Numbered from the stretch's first letter, positions 1 to 9,674 are shown. The stretch is DNA of 64,000 nucleotides from Ralstonia insidiosa (GCF_008801405.1 NZ_VZPV01000002.1:1054001-1118000); one strand, 5' to 3'. Notes: generated from the sequence alone by a model not told the origin. Translations and numbers: made by a program.

Positions 1-1368
1 GGCACCCGCCGCGCCGACGTAACCGCACGGTGTGCCCAGGGGCAGCAGATCGGCGGCCACGTCCAGCGTGGGAAAGCGTTCAGAGACGATGCGTGCGACC
101 TCCACGGTGCGCACGGGGTGCATGCCGGTGTCGGTGACGACGCTGGCGACGAGCGGTTCCGCATCGGTAGCGGCCGGCTTCGCATCGGCAGGTGGCGTCT
201 TGCTGTTGGCTTCGGCAGGCGCGGCAGCGGCAGCAAGGGTCTCCAGCACGTGACGTACTGCGCCGTTAAGGGCTTCCAGTTGCGGCTGGCCGCGATCGGG
301 CGTCGGCGCCTCCAGGCGGGCCACGCTGGCGCGGGTGATTGTGATGGCGGCCGGTGGCGTGTCGTCACCCGTGCCGTCAACAGACGGCGTTGCCGGAGCA
401 GCAGCAAGGGCCGGCGCGCAGAGCAACACGCCAGCGGCGGCTTCGCCCGGCACGCGGCCATGCTGGCGGTTGGCCTCGAACAACTGCTCCTGTTGCGTCA
501 GTTGCTCCACTGCACTGGGGCCGACCAGCGAGTCGGCCACCACCAGCATGCGCAGCACGCGCTCGTCGCTTGTGCGGTTGACGGCCTGCGTGGCGCGATC
601 AAGCAGCAGCAAGGCATCGGCATCACCCTTGGCGGTGATCGGCTCAAGGGTGAGGTGATTCGTTGGCCAGATCACGCTGATGCGCTGGCGCAGCCAGGCA
701 TCTGCGATGGCCTGTTGTTGCGGTGTCCATTCGCGCGGCAGCAGGGCGGTGATGACGAGCCGCGTGGCATCCGGGCCGGCGGGTTCTGGCTGTTGCGCGA
801 CGGCATGGGCCGCAAGTTCTTCGGCAACCTGCCCAGCAAGCGTCAACGCGCGCAGCTGTTCGTCCAGCCAGTCCACGTCTGGGTGGCGCTCCGTCAGCTC
901 GGTGCGCAGGTCTTCGATGTCGAGGCCATCCACGGGTGCTGCAAAGATCGGTTGGCCAAAGCCTTGTACATCCGTCAGGCCTGGCTGGGTGCTGGCCTGC
1001 ACGGCGTCCACCAGCGATGCCGCATCGCTGCCGCCCGGCGCGCGCAATGCACTGGCCAGCAGTACGGCACGCCAGTGGCGCGTTGCATCTTGCGGGTCGG
1101 CCGGTGTGCCATCGCTCTTGGCGGCAGCAGCGGGTGCTGCGGCCGAGAGCTCACGCCCGGCCGCCACGTTGGAGCGGATGCCGTCCAGCGCGCGCTTGAT
1201 GACCCAATAGCCAATCACCATGCCCAGCGGCAGCAGGAACAGGTAGGTGACGATGTCGGCGGTGCTCGGCATGCGGTTGGTGGACTGCCACCACACGATG
1301 ACGGCAATCCACACCACCACGAACGCTGCCAGCAGCGTCAACCCGGACCGGAAGAGTCGTGCAGCCAT
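1..1368 (-). CDS. T6SS-linked membrane-anchored protein of unknown function (partial, 3' end outside window)
   Basis: An open frame of 456 codons runs off the left edge without a stop, starting at the ATG 7 bases after the PAAR stop codon. Two hydrophobic stretches near the N-terminus (about residues 9-30 and 38-56) suggest an inner-membrane anchor with a large soluble C-terminal part. The middle is rich in Ala, Thr and Pro. The last visible residues contain a Gly-rich GTPCGYVGAAG stretch that loosely recalls thiolase-fold proteins, but this is weak. It is the third gene of a tight minus-strand run (M15 peptidase, PAAR, this), so a T6SS accessory role is inferred from context only. I do not recognise the family. 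Confidence 0.7.
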   Translation of the reverse strand, partial: MAARLFRSGLTLLAAFVVVWIAVIVWWQSTNRMPSTADIVTYLFLLPLGMVIGYWVIKRALDGIRSNVAAGRELSAAAPAAAAKSDGTPADPQDATRHWRAVLLASALRAPGGSDAASLVDAVQASTQPGLTDVQGFGQPIFAAPVDGLDIEDLRTELTERHPDVDWLDEQLRALTLAGQVAEELAAHAVAQQPEPAGPDATRLVITALLPREWTPQQQAIADAWLRQRISVIWPTNHLTLEPITAKGDADALLLLDRATQAVNRTSDERVLRMLVVADSLVGPSAVEQLTQQEQLFEANRQHGRVPGEAAAGVLLCAPALAAAPATPSVDGTGDDTPPAAITITRASVARLEAPTPDRGQPQLEALNGAVRHVLETLAAAAAPAEANSKTPPADAKPAATDAEPLVASVVTDTGMHPVRTVEVARIVSERFPTLDVAADLLPLGTPCGYVGAAGA

Positions 1369-1375
1369 GTCGTTC

Positions 1376-1645
1376 TCAGATGCTGCCCGTGTTGCCTTGG
1401 CTCGACAGGAGCGTGGCGCCGCAGGCGGTCTTGTCGCCGTGGCGCGCGGCCTGCTTGCCGTCGATGATGACGTTCGGGTCTCCGGTGACGATGACGGTGG
1501 TGCCGCCATGGCCTTGCTTGGGGCAGGTGACCTTGTCGCCCACACAGGCGATGCCCTTGCCGCCCGTGGACGTGTTGCCCGACGCGCTGATCACCACACC
1601 GCCGTGGTCCGTCTTGTCACCCAGCAGGATGAAGGGACGTGTCAT
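1376..1645 (-). CDS. PAAR-domain T6SS spike-tip protein
   Basis: This 89-residue protein consists of a single PAAR domain: repeated Gly-rich beta turns, the segments GGVVISAS and GDKVTCPKQGHG, and a conserved His/Cys pattern (H14, C34, C40, H45, H69, C76) fitting the zinc-bound tip of the PAAR cone. PAAR proteins sharpen the VgrG trimer and may carry effectors. This one has no extension, so it would act as a plain tip or adaptor. It lies between the M15 peptidase gene and the membrane protein gene on the same strand. The vgrG it could cap begins about 2 kb away on the opposite strand. Confidence 0.9.
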   Translation of the reverse strand: MTRPFILLGDKTDHGGVVISASGNTSTGGKGIACVGDKVTCPKQGHGGTTVIVTGDPNVIIDGKQAARHGDKTACGATLLSSQGNTGSI

Positions 1646-1681
1646 TGCATGCTCCCCGTATGTGTTCGATTCATCGATTCG

Positions 1682-2542
1682 TCATTGGCCTGGCGCGTCG
1701 GGACGCTTGCCGAGTACGCCCTTGCGACGCAGCTCCACATGGCCCAGGTCCATCATCTTCCAGCGGCCGCCCCACACGAGGCCAACCGACTCCGCCGTTT
1801 GCCCATACAACTCGTAGCCGCGCATCGCCCACGGGTCTTTCTCACTGATCACCAGCTTGCCCTCGCGGAAGAACGCGCTGTCTGCTGCCAGGCCGTACTG
1901 GTGGTAGCTCTGATACGCCCCAGCCTGTGTGACGTTGCTGCCCATCGCCGCCAGCTTGGCTTGCCGATCGGGGCTGCGGAAGCCTTCGAGCAGCGCCATC
2001 TCGTAACCGTGTTCGTCGCGCATGATCTTGTAGACGAGCAGCAGACGCTGGCGGAAATCGGCGTCGAGCAGGTTCCAGTCACGGCTCGCATCGCGGATGG
2101 CCGGGCGGATCAGCTCGACCTCGCGCGTGGTGAACACCTCGGGCGGCAACGGCGGCGGCGGGATCAGCCGTTCACCATTGAGCAGCGCAGAGATGTGCGG
2201 GTCCGGCTCACGCACCTGGTCATCGTCAAACTCGAACGACTGCTGCTCGCGCAGCGCCAGCGCCACAATGGGTGGCACCGACAGCACACCCATAGCCCCC
2301 AGCAGCAACAGTTTCCGGCGCGCCACGAACCGCTTGAACGCAGACGCATTCGACGCTGCGCTGTCCACCGACCCGCGCAACGAGCCCGCCGAGCGCGCAC
2401 CAACCACGGCCGCACCGGTGCTCAGGCGCTGCCACTGCGCGCGCACAACCGCAGCGCAGCGTTGCCGAACCGACGGCAACAGCAACACGGCAGCCACCAC
2501 CACCATGGCGACGAAGTAGAGAGCGAGAACAACGAAAACCAT
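1682..2542 (-). CDS. Membrane-anchored M15 (VanY-type) peptidase, TagX-like
   Basis: The 286-residue protein has an N-terminal membrane segment (about residues 1-22), a second hydrophobic segment (about 78-95) and a C-terminal M15 peptidase domain. Zinc-ligand motifs are visible: SYHQYGLAAD (His and Asp) and the late WGGRW followed by DLGHVEL (third His). Family knowledge: M15 enzymes cleave peptidoglycan stem peptides. TagX of Acinetobacter is a membrane-anchored M15 L,D-endopeptidase needed for T6SS assembly. Next to PAAR and VgrG, a TagX-like role in opening the wall for the T6SS is more likely than a secreted effector, because the protein keeps membrane anchors. It is probably the first gene of the minus-strand run. 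Confidence 0.8.
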   Translation of the reverse strand: MVFVVLALYFVAMVVVAAVLLLPSVRQRCAAVVRAQWQRLSTGAAVVGARSAGSLRGSVDSAASNASAFKRFVARRKLLLLGAMGVLSVPPIVALALREQQSFEFDDDQVREPDPHISALLNGERLIPPPPLPPEVFTTREVELIRPAIRDASRDWNLLDADFRQRLLLVYKIMRDEHGYEMALLEGFRSPDRQAKLAAMGSNVTQAGAYQSYHQYGLAADSAFFREGKLVISEKDPWAMRGYELYGQTAESVGLVWGGRWKMMDLGHVELRRKGVLGKRPDAPGQ

Positions 2543-2828
2543 ACCGACCTGCGGAGCGTAGGCGTTTACATCAATTCAGCCTGATTTATATCTGTATTCA
2601 GGAGTTGAAAATATTATGAAACGATAAAAATTCAGCCGATTTTAGGCCCCGTTTTATTAACAAACGATAAAGAAAGAGCGTGTCTTTCCTAAGCATTTGT
2701 CTTTCAGCTAGGCCAGACTTAGAATCAGCAGCCACAACCGGAATCGGCATGTTTTGTTGTACCTGATGCTCGGACGTTGTTTTTGAACCGCATACGCTCG
2801 CCGCGCATTCTATTTCAATTCTGGACCC
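2543..2828. promoter_or_regulatory. Divergent AT-rich intergenic region between T6SS gene groups
   Basis: This 286-base stretch separates the minus-strand M15 peptidase run from the plus-strand vgrG run. Positions 2580-2700 are clearly AT-richer than the flanking genes, with several TATA-like hexamers, as expected for back-to-back promoters. No gene with plausible coding character was found; the long minus-strand frame across it is a shadow of the plus-strand gene. Confidence 0.45.
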
Positions 2829-3572
2829 GTGATGAGTAATAACGGCGATTTGAAAAAAGAAGGGCCTCCGACGCTCTTCAATTCCCAGTCTGAAACTGAT
2901 GAGGCTGGTCATACACGCATCCTCGCGAGCCTGGAAGGCAGGGTCGGGGCGGGTGGCAAGCCGCCCAAGCGTTCGGGGCGTCGCTATGGCATCGCTGCGG
3001 TCATCGCGGTGCTGGTGGCGGGCGTCGGTGCCTGGGTGGTGCTGAACCCGTCGGGCGATCAGAGTGCACCGCAAGTGGCCGAACACGCGACGCCTGCCAC
3101 CCCTGCAGCCGCACAGCAGGCCGCAGCCGAGCCCGCACAGGCTACGGCGGCCACGCCTGCAGCGGCTGCCAGTGAGAGTGCCGTAGCTCCCGCGGCCACC
3201 ATCGTCAACGTGGCCCCCAATGACGAGCACACGCTCGACAAGCTGGGCAAGGATGAGCAAACCGCCAAGGCAACTGCCGATGCTCCTGCAAAGGATGCCC
3301 ATACCTCGACCACGGCGCAGCAAGCCGTGACGGCCAAATCGGGTGATACGCCGCAAGCCAAGGCGGAAACCGCCAAGCTGGTTGCAAAATCCACCAATAC
3401 GCCGGTCAAGGTTGCACAAGTTACAAAGGCAAAACCGCAAGCCACGACAAAAGCCAAGAACCGTAAAGGCGGATTGGCGGCGGATGATCCGGATGCCGAT
3501 TTGCTGGCGGCATTGCTTGCACCGCAAAACGCCAATCAACCAGCCAATCAACCCAATTACAAGGGGAAATAG
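2829..3572 (+). CDS. Single-pass membrane protein with Ala/Lys-rich periplasmic tail, upstream of vgrG
   Basis: This 247-residue protein has a short hydrophilic N-terminus, one transmembrane helix at about residues 57-77 (IAAVIAVLVAGVGAWVVL) and a long low-complexity Ala/Thr/Lys/Pro tail ending in a DDPDADLLAALLA motif. The topology (N-in, single pass, disordered tail) resembles a wall-spanning or TonB-like tether. It precedes vgrG on the same strand. The acidic DxDADxLAxxLA tail recurs in the small secreted protein at 10874-11149. I do not recognise the family; a T6SS accessory role is inferred from position. Confidence 0.7.
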   Translation: MMSNNGDLKKEGPPTLFNSQSETDEAGHTRILASLEGRVGAGGKPPKRSGRRYGIAAVIAVLVAGVGAWVVLNPSGDQSAPQVAEHATPATPAAAQQAAAEPAQATAATPAAAASESAVAPAATIVNVAPNDEHTLDKLGKDEQTAKATADAPAKDAHTSTTAQQAVTAKSGDTPQAKAETAKLVAKSTNTPVKVAQVTKAKPQATTKAKNRKGGLAADDPDADLLAALLAPQNANQPANQPNYKGK

Positions 3573-3743
3573 CCGCTCGGTGGATGTCCGGAAGGGCAAT
3601 CGCCAGGCGATGTTTGTGTTGCCGGGCGTTAATCAGGCGGCTGGCGCATTGCGAGACAATGCGCCGCCCACACAATGCATGCGCGCCGGCTTCACGTCAT
3701 CGTTCTTACGTGATGCGCCCGTCGTTGCAGTATCGGACAGCGA

Positions 3744-6617
3744 ATGGACGTAACGACCCTTCTCCAGAACCTCTTTGCGCCGGCGCATCGTTTGTATGCC
3801 CTGGAAGGCGAAGGCCCGCTGGCAGACCTGGCGGTGGAAGCGTGGCTCGGCCGCGAGGCGCTCTCCGATTTGTTCGAGTGGCGCGTGGTGGCGGTCAGCG
3901 CCAACGCGCGCATTGCGCTCAAATCGCTGCTCGGCCAACGCGTGACGTTGGTCACAACCTTGGCCAATGGCACGCAAGCCAAGCGCACCGGGCTCATCCG
4001 CCTGGCTGAGAAGCGTGGTGCAGACGGCAGCCTGACGCGCTACCGCCTGACCGTCGTGCCCTGGTTCTGGCTGGCGACGCAGCAGCGCCACAGCCAGGTG
4101 TTCCAGAACCGGCCGCTGGCGGACATCTTTGAGCAGGTGCTGAACCCGTACGCACCGTATGCATCGTGGCGCTATGCCGCCGGCGCCGAGGCGCGCATGA
4201 ACGACTTCGGCACGCGCAGCCACATCGCGCAGTTTCGCGAGACCGACTACCACTTCGTCACACGTCTGCTGGCAGAGGCCGGGCTCGGCTTCACCACGGT
4301 CGAAGACGAGCAGGCGCATGGCGGTCATACGCTGGTGATCTTTGCCGACAGCACCCAGTTGGCGGAAGACACGGAATCGGCTGCTGATGGCGGCATTCGT
4401 TACCACCGCGCGCACAGCCAGGAAGAAAGCGACGCCATCCAGCAACTCGCCTGCCACAGCCGCACGACCGTAGGCGGCGTGGCCGTGGCCGCGTGGGACC
4501 CGGAAGGCAAGAGCAGCGTGCGTGGTCATGCGCCGGCACGCGCTGGTGCCGTATCGGGCAGCCCCGACGCGTATCTGTCGATCAGCCCATCGCTGGCGCC
4601 CGATGCCGCCAACGCACAGCGCGTTGCCGAACAAGTCATGGAAAGCCTGGAGGCGCGCGCGCTGCTGTTCTCCGGCCGTGGCACGGTGCGCACGCTGCGC
4701 AGCGGCACGCGCTTGCAGTTGCGCGACTGCCCGCATCTGCCGAACAACGTAAATTCGGACCCCAATGCCGACGCCAGCGCACCGTATCCGCTGCTGATGG
4801 ATCTGGTGGAGCACTGCGGCATCAACAACCTGACGGCCGACACGCACCTCGCGCTGGGCCAGCGGTTGGGTGGGGTGGACGCTTCACTGTTGTTTGATAC
4901 GCCACCTGATGCGCCGGAATCCGGCCCGGGTGTCTTCGGTTTCCAAGAGGCGGACGCGCCCGTCGAACGTTTGACGCCCACCGGCGAGCTGCTGGCCGCA
5001 GCGCGCAAGCATGGCTATGTCGGCCTATTCCGCGCCGGCGATGCCCGCCGCCCCTGGCGTCCGGCCGTGACGGAACCTGACACCGGCCGTTTGTACTCAC
5101 CACCCACGGCACAAGGCGTGCACAGCGCCATCGTGGTCGGCCCCGACGGTCAGACGCAAGCCGGTGGCGATGGCGAACACCACACCACCCCCGCCGGTGA
5201 AATCCGCGTCCGCTTCCCCTGGCAACAAGGCGAGCGCGCTGATGACCGCAGCACTCGCTGGGTGCGTGTGGCACAGCGCCAGGCAGGCTCGGGCATGGGC
5301 TGGCAGTGGCTGCCGCGCATCGGCCAGGAAGTGCTCGTCAAGTTCAGCGAAGACGACATCGACCAACCAGTCGTGATTGGTGCGCTGTACAACGGGCAAG
5401 GTGAAGCCGGTATCGCGCCCACGCCGGGCGGGCAGGGTGCCTCTGGCCAGAGCGACGGCGCCGCGCTCTACAAGCAAGGCAGCGACAGCGCCACCAGTGC
5501 GCAGGGCAACGTTGCCGGTGGTCACAGCCCCGCGTGGCACGGCATGGGTACAGAAGCCGAGGGCCACCGCAACGCTGCCGCACACACCGGCTTCAAGAGC
5601 GCAGAACATGGTGGCAGCGGTTACAACCAGCTCGTCTTTGACGACAGCGACGGTCAGCTGCGCACACAGCTTGGCACCACGCAGCAGCATAGCCAGCTCA
5701 ACCTCGGCCACCTCGTTCATCAACAAGACAACCGGCGCGGCAGCTTCCGCGGCCAGGGCTTTGAGTTGCGTACCGATGGGCACGCCGCCGTGCGCGGTCA
5801 GGCGGGCCTATTGCTTACCACGTACCGCGATGCCAGCAACGGCAAAGCCCTGCCCACGGGTGACAACGCAGCAGGCATCGCGTTGATCAAGCAAGCCAAG
5901 TCACTGACCGCATCATTGGGGCAGGGCGCTGTGACACACCAGACCGCTGCACTTGCCACCGCCAAAGACGACGACGCGCCGCTCGGCAAGCAGGCCAAGG
6001 CTGCTGCCGGCATGGTCGACGGCAAGGCGCTGGATGCCGCCAAGCAAGACGCCAGCGCCGGCAACACCGCCACGCAAGGCAAGGTGCCGCACCAAGGTGA
6101 GGCCATGGCGCACCTTGCCGGCCGTGCTGGCCTGGTGATGGTGGCGGGCCAAGACTTGCAGTTCTCCAACGGCGAAAGCATCGCCCTTGGCAGCGGCCAG
6201 GACACCAATCTCGCCATCGGCAAACAGGCGCGCCTGCACGCGGGTCACGCCATCGGTGTAGCAGCGGGTTTGTCCAAGGCAGGGGACAACAACATCGGGC
6301 TGCAGATCACCGCGGGGCAAGACAACATCGACGTGCAGGCCCAGCACGACGTGCTCAAACTGATGGCCAAGCAAGACCTGAAGCTGGTGTCGGCCAACAT
6401 GAACGTGGATTTTGCGGCGGCCAAGCGCATTCGCATTGCCACGGCGGGCGGGGCGTCGATCACGATTGAAGGCGGGAACATTACGGTCGAGTGTGCTGGG
6501 CCGATTACGTATAAGGCGGCGCAGCGGCAGTTTCAGGGGCCGCAGGGCACGAGTTACAGCCTGCCGAACTTCCCGCAGTCTCCGTTTAACCTCAAGGGCG
6601 CGTTCCCGTTCTCCTGA
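3744..6617 (+). CDS. vgrG: T6SS spike protein VgrG (TssI)
   Basis: The 957-residue protein has the standard VgrG layout. An N-terminal gp27-like region covers about residues 1-380. A gp5-like OB fold follows at about 480-560, with the segments GEIRVRFPW and WLPRIGQEVLVKF. The C-terminus is a DUF2345-type beta-helix ending in a Pro/Phe-rich tail. VgrG trimerises to form the puncturing spike and carries effectors. The length exceeds a bare spike because of the DUF2345 part, but I see no extra enzymatic domain. The effector gene starts 18 bases downstream, a classic vgrG-effector-immunity order. Confidence 0.95.
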   Translation: MDVTTLLQNLFAPAHRLYALEGEGPLADLAVEAWLGREALSDLFEWRVVAVSANARIALKSLLGQRVTLVTTLANGTQAKRTGLIRLAEKRGADGSLTRYRLTVVPWFWLATQQRHSQVFQNRPLADIFEQVLNPYAPYASWRYAAGAEARMNDFGTRSHIAQFRETDYHFVTRLLAEAGLGFTTVEDEQAHGGHTLVIFADSTQLAEDTESAADGGIRYHRAHSQEESDAIQQLACHSRTTVGGVAVAAWDPEGKSSVRGHAPARAGAVSGSPDAYLSISPSLAPDAANAQRVAEQVMESLEARALLFSGRGTVRTLRSGTRLQLRDCPHLPNNVNSDPNADASAPYPLLMDLVEHCGINNLTADTHLALGQRLGGVDASLLFDTPPDAPESGPGVFGFQEADAPVERLTPTGELLAAARKHGYVGLFRAGDARRPWRPAVTEPDTGRLYSPPTAQGVHSAIVVGPDGQTQAGGDGEHHTTPAGEIRVRFPWQQGERADDRSTRWVRVAQRQAGSGMGWQWLPRIGQEVLVKFSEDDIDQPVVIGALYNGQGEAGIAPTPGGQGASGQSDGAALYKQGSDSATSAQGNVAGGHSPAWHGMGTEAEGHRNAAAHTGFKSAEHGGSGYNQLVFDDSDGQLRTQLGTTQQHSQLNLGHLVHQQDNRRGSFRGQGFELRTDGHAAVRGQAGLLLTTYRDASNGKALPTGDNAAGIALIKQAKSLTASLGQGAVTHQTAALATAKDDDAPLGKQAKAAAGMVDGKALDAAKQDASAGNTATQGKVPHQGEAMAHLAGRAGLVMVAGQDLQFSNGESIALGSGQDTNLAIGKQARLHAGHAIGVAAGLSKAGDNNIGLQITAGQDNIDVQAQHDVLKLMAKQDLKLVSANMNVDFAAAKRIRIATAGGASITIEGGNITVECAGPITYKAAQRQFQGPQGTSYSLPNFPQSPFNLKGAFPFS

Positions 6618-6635
6618 TTTTCTTGCCTAGCTTTC

Positions 6636-8936
6636 ATGCTGATCAGCTACCCCATTCTGGAAACGCCGCAGGCGAACGATACCGAGGAAACGTTGCTGGC
6701 TCGTATGCTGGCGCGCGCAACAAGTCCTGCCGGGCAGTATCCGGCGAACACGATTAGGCAATACAAGGTGTGGCACGGTGGTTTGCATTTGGAGGCGACG
6801 AACGCCACCCCGATTCGGGCCATTGCTGACGGAACGATCGTCGCGTATCGGCAGGCCGCAGCCAGTGAGCAGTACCAAGGCCAGCTGTACGACACTAGCT
6901 TTGTCCTGATCAAGCACGAGACTGAGAGCGGTGAGAACACGCCTGTTGTGTTCTATTCGCTGTATATGCATCTTGCGAGCCGTGATGCGCTGACAACTGA
7001 TCAAGTATCCAGTTTGCCGTCGCTTTTTCAGCAGGCGGCAGCGATTGGACCGGACGCCAAATCGCCACCGGTCTCCTCGCCGGCTGAACGTAAGCAGGCT
7101 CGCGTGTACCGCAAGGACATTCTGGGCTATCCGGGGTTGCAGTATGGGCAAACCGATCGGCGGCTGCACTTTGAGGTCTTTACCACGGAGGAGCATCTGG
7201 GCAGGTTCTGGAAAGACAGTTCCACCGCAACCAACCAAACCGCCAGTGTCGATTTCTATGGCGATGCGCACTTCGTTATTCCGGCAAGCACGACGTTCAC
7301 TGACCGGCATCCGAATGCAAGCCCGCCGCATCGCATCGTCTTCAGCGCACCGTATGACTACGCGCCGCACGATTTCCCGTTGGACGTTGGTCAAGCCGGT
7401 GCAAACAGTGATCAGCTCTTTGTGACCGTACGCTTAGACAGGGGGAGACGGATTGCGACGACATACTCAATGCAAGGCGGGGTGTGTCAGCAAGTCGGTC
7501 CGGCTGTCGAGCAGGCCAACTATGAGTATGAGCTTTTCAGACTGGCTACGACCCTGTATCCAGATCGCCCGAGTGCCGGATTCGAGTGGCTGCGCTTCGG
7601 TCGAATACTCTCTGGCGAGACGACCACCACCAACCAGAACTGGCAACTTGTGCGTTACAGCGACGCTGCCGTCGGTTACGTGGATCTAGCGCAAGCCAAT
7701 GTCGTCAAGCTTTCCGATGCGGATTTCCCATACTGGCGAGGATGGGAAAAATTTGAAGAAGGCGAACTTGCAAGCCCGACGGATGCGTTCGTTGACGATC
7801 AACGTGCGTTGCAACTACTGAATGACCCGAGCGATGTTGGCCAACAGAAGCTTCGGCATCTCGTTGTCAAGCACCCCAGTGAATGGGATGCTTCGGATCT
7901 TGGGGCCCGGTATGCGAAGCTCAGGCAGCAAGGTGAACCCCTAGAGTCCGAGGAGAGTTGGCAGCCGTTCGAGGCGCATGTCCAGAAGTTAGCGTTCTGG
8001 GAAAAAACTGGTGGACTGGATCGCTCAGTGTGGCACTTCCACCCACTGGAATTTATTTCCCATTTCAGAAGATGCAGTTGGCTCCACAAATCAGAATTGC
8101 TGCAGCTACTTCCAATGAATTCTTTGAGAAAGGCCGGGGCAGCGTGGGTGTGGGAGCCGGTTCATTTATCCGGTGCGGCAACGTTGTTGGGAAGCACGCC
8201 CGGAGCCGCATCGAGAAGACTGGCGCTGAATAAGGCATTGAACAAGTACGGCATCGGAACTACCGTCCGGAAGGCATGCTTTTTTGGAAACGCAACTCAG
8301 GAAACCCAATGGTTTTTAAAGTTTCATGAGGGGAGTCCTTATTGGTATAAGCCATGGGATGGCCGCGGTTTTCTGCAATTAACTCACGCCACCAATTATT
8401 GCAAATACTGGAGCTTTAAAGGTGAGCCGGTGTCTGCTCAAGTCAAGTCGGTGTTAGATGTGGCTACTACAACCGCCAACAACAATCGGCCGCTTGTTAA
8501 TGGACATAAGTTGATGACGGATCCAACAAACTCCCTGAGTGATGCAAACACACACATCCCTCAAGAAGTCATAGATAAGAGAAACGCTGTCGCTGAGGCT
8601 TTTGATGCGGCGAACAGCGCAGGTGTTTATTGGGCGTGGTCATCCGCATCAAAGTCGGCTGATGCCTTTATCCTTCAACCACAAAACACAAGGCGCCAGG
8701 TTAACACCGGACAAGGGGTCAAGTATTACTACGAAAATCAAGCATTCGGAAGTGTCGCCGGAACGGTGAATACGGGGTCACCATCAAGTTCGTACTCGTC
8801 TATTTGGGGGGTTCAGGCCCGCTTCCAGGCATTCGCAAACGCGCAAGTCGTGTTATTGGATACACCGGCATTCGAGCACACGGATGGTGTTACGCGTGAT
8901 ATACCTCAAGGCTTTGAACGGAGGGAGATGGAATGA
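6636..8936 (+). CDS. T6SS cell-wall effector: degenerate M23-like domain plus GH19-like muramidase/chitinase domain
   Basis: This 766-residue protein lies directly after vgrG. The N-terminal domain (about 40-185) resembles LytM/M23 peptidases: WHGGLHLE at 46-53, YMHLA near 110-114 and RLHFEVF at 176-182. The usual HxxxD aspartate appears replaced by His51, and the HxH pair is reduced to one His, so activity may be lost or altered. A middle region of unknown type follows. The C-terminal part (about 520-720) resembles GH19 lysozyme/chitinase folds, with a QETQWF Glu (E556) as likely catalytic acid and a GRGFLQLTH motif at 576-584. No signal peptide is present, as expected for T6SS delivery. Base composition becomes more AT-rich through the C-terminal half. 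Confidence 0.8.
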   Translation: MLISYPILETPQANDTEETLLARMLARATSPAGQYPANTIRQYKVWHGGLHLEATNATPIRAIADGTIVAYRQAAASEQYQGQLYDTSFVLIKHETESGENTPVVFYSLYMHLASRDALTTDQVSSLPSLFQQAAAIGPDAKSPPVSSPAERKQARVYRKDILGYPGLQYGQTDRRLHFEVFTTEEHLGRFWKDSSTATNQTASVDFYGDAHFVIPASTTFTDRHPNASPPHRIVFSAPYDYAPHDFPLDVGQAGANSDQLFVTVRLDRGRRIATTYSMQGGVCQQVGPAVEQANYEYELFRLATTLYPDRPSAGFEWLRFGRILSGETTTTNQNWQLVRYSDAAVGYVDLAQANVVKLSDADFPYWRGWEKFEEGELASPTDAFVDDQRALQLLNDPSDVGQQKLRHLVVKHPSEWDASDLGARYAKLRQQGEPLESEESWQPFEAHVQKLAFWEKTGGLDRSVWHFHPLEFISHFRRCSWLHKSELLQLLPMNSLRKAGAAWVWEPVHLSGAATLLGSTPGAASRRLALNKALNKYGIGTTVRKACFFGNATQETQWFLKFHEGSPYWYKPWDGRGFLQLTHATNYCKYWSFKGEPVSAQVKSVLDVATTTANNNRPLVNGHKLMTDPTNSLSDANTHIPQEVIDKRNAVAEAFDAANSAGVYWAWSSASKSADAFILQPQNTRRQVNTGQGVKYYYENQAFGSVAGTVNTGSPSSSYSSIWGVQARFQAFANAQVVLLDTPAFEHTDGVTRDIPQGFERREME

Positions 8937-9661
8937 GCTATGCGAACGCGTGGGTTCTGGCGATCGCTGGGCTCATCTTTCAAGCACCGTGCCTAGGTCA
9001 GTCATTGGTGACAGTGGGAAACGCTCCAGGGGAAGTTGCGACAGTGATTGGCCCAAGCAAATTTGCCGTGGACTTGGGGAAGTGTCGGTTTTCCGTTGAT
9101 CTTCTCCCTAGCCAACGCATGACCTTCAATGACCCGGATCTGGTTGTTTATTACTCCGGATCGAAGGAGGGGGGAGAGGCGCATTTGCGGCAGGCAGAGA
9201 CGAATTTTGGTGCGTCATGGAGTTTTGAGAAGAAAGGGTCTCGTCAAGAAAAGTGGCTGGGGATGATGTGTGAAAGCGCTGAGAATTTTTCAGCACAGAC
9301 CTTGGGGCGGAAAACGATCGAGGGGGCAGAGGTTAGCTCAGCTTTAAGCGATGTGCGCGAGAGTAACGATTTGCGTTGCCCAGCAGATCTGAAAGATGGG
9401 AAATGGATTCCAAGGCCAATTCTCAAAAAAGGCGAGAGTTATGTGTTCGCGGAGATATCTGGAGCGGGTTGGGTTGGATTTTTAATCGGATATAAGGCGT
9501 CGAAGAGTCGTAAGGAATTATCTTCTTTGCGATTCTGCGCTTTGAGCGGTGATAATGTTCTGATGGGGGCTGCTGAGAACTCGGAGCAGCCATTGGCGAT
9601 CCCAGTTGGTGCTATGGGTGAGATTATAAAATCTTTGTCAACTATCCGATTTTCGGATTAA
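8933..9661 (+). CDS. Probable periplasmic immunity protein for the adjacent T6SS effector
   Basis: This 242-residue protein starts in the ATGA overlap with the effector stop, behind a strong ribosome-binding site (GGAGGGAG). A signal peptide is evident (hydrophobic residues 6-20, cleavage near LGQ-S). The mature part has several cysteines and no recognised enzymatic motif. Strict coupling to a cell-wall-targeting effector, together with periplasmic export, is the usual arrangement for immunity proteins that neutralise peptidoglycan hydrolases. The function is inferred from position, not homology. The composition is AT-rich like the effector C-terminus, which fits their transfer as one module. 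Confidence 0.65.
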   Translation: MSYANAWVLAIAGLIFQAPCLGQSLVTVGNAPGEVATVIGPSKFAVDLGKCRFSVDLLPSQRMTFNDPDLVVYYSGSKEGGEAHLRQAETNFGASWSFEKKGSRQEKWLGMMCESAENFSAQTLGRKTIEGAEVSSALSDVRESNDLRCPADLKDGKWIPRPILKKGESYVFAEISGAGWVGFLIGYKASKSRKELSSLRFCALSGDNVLMGAAENSEQPLAIPVGAMGEIIKSLSTIRFSD

Positions 9662-9674
9662 TTTCATTTTCCGT

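Noticed and set aside
118..1467. Long plus-strand open frame of 449 codons
   Set aside because: Shadow of the minus-strand membrane-anchored gene, whose translation has coherent membrane segments; the plus-strand product is Arg/Cys/His-rich with no family character.
2598..3599. Minus-strand frame of 333 codons
   Set aside because: Antisense to the single-pass membrane protein gene; Arg/Cys/Gly-rich product typical of a GC-rich shadow.
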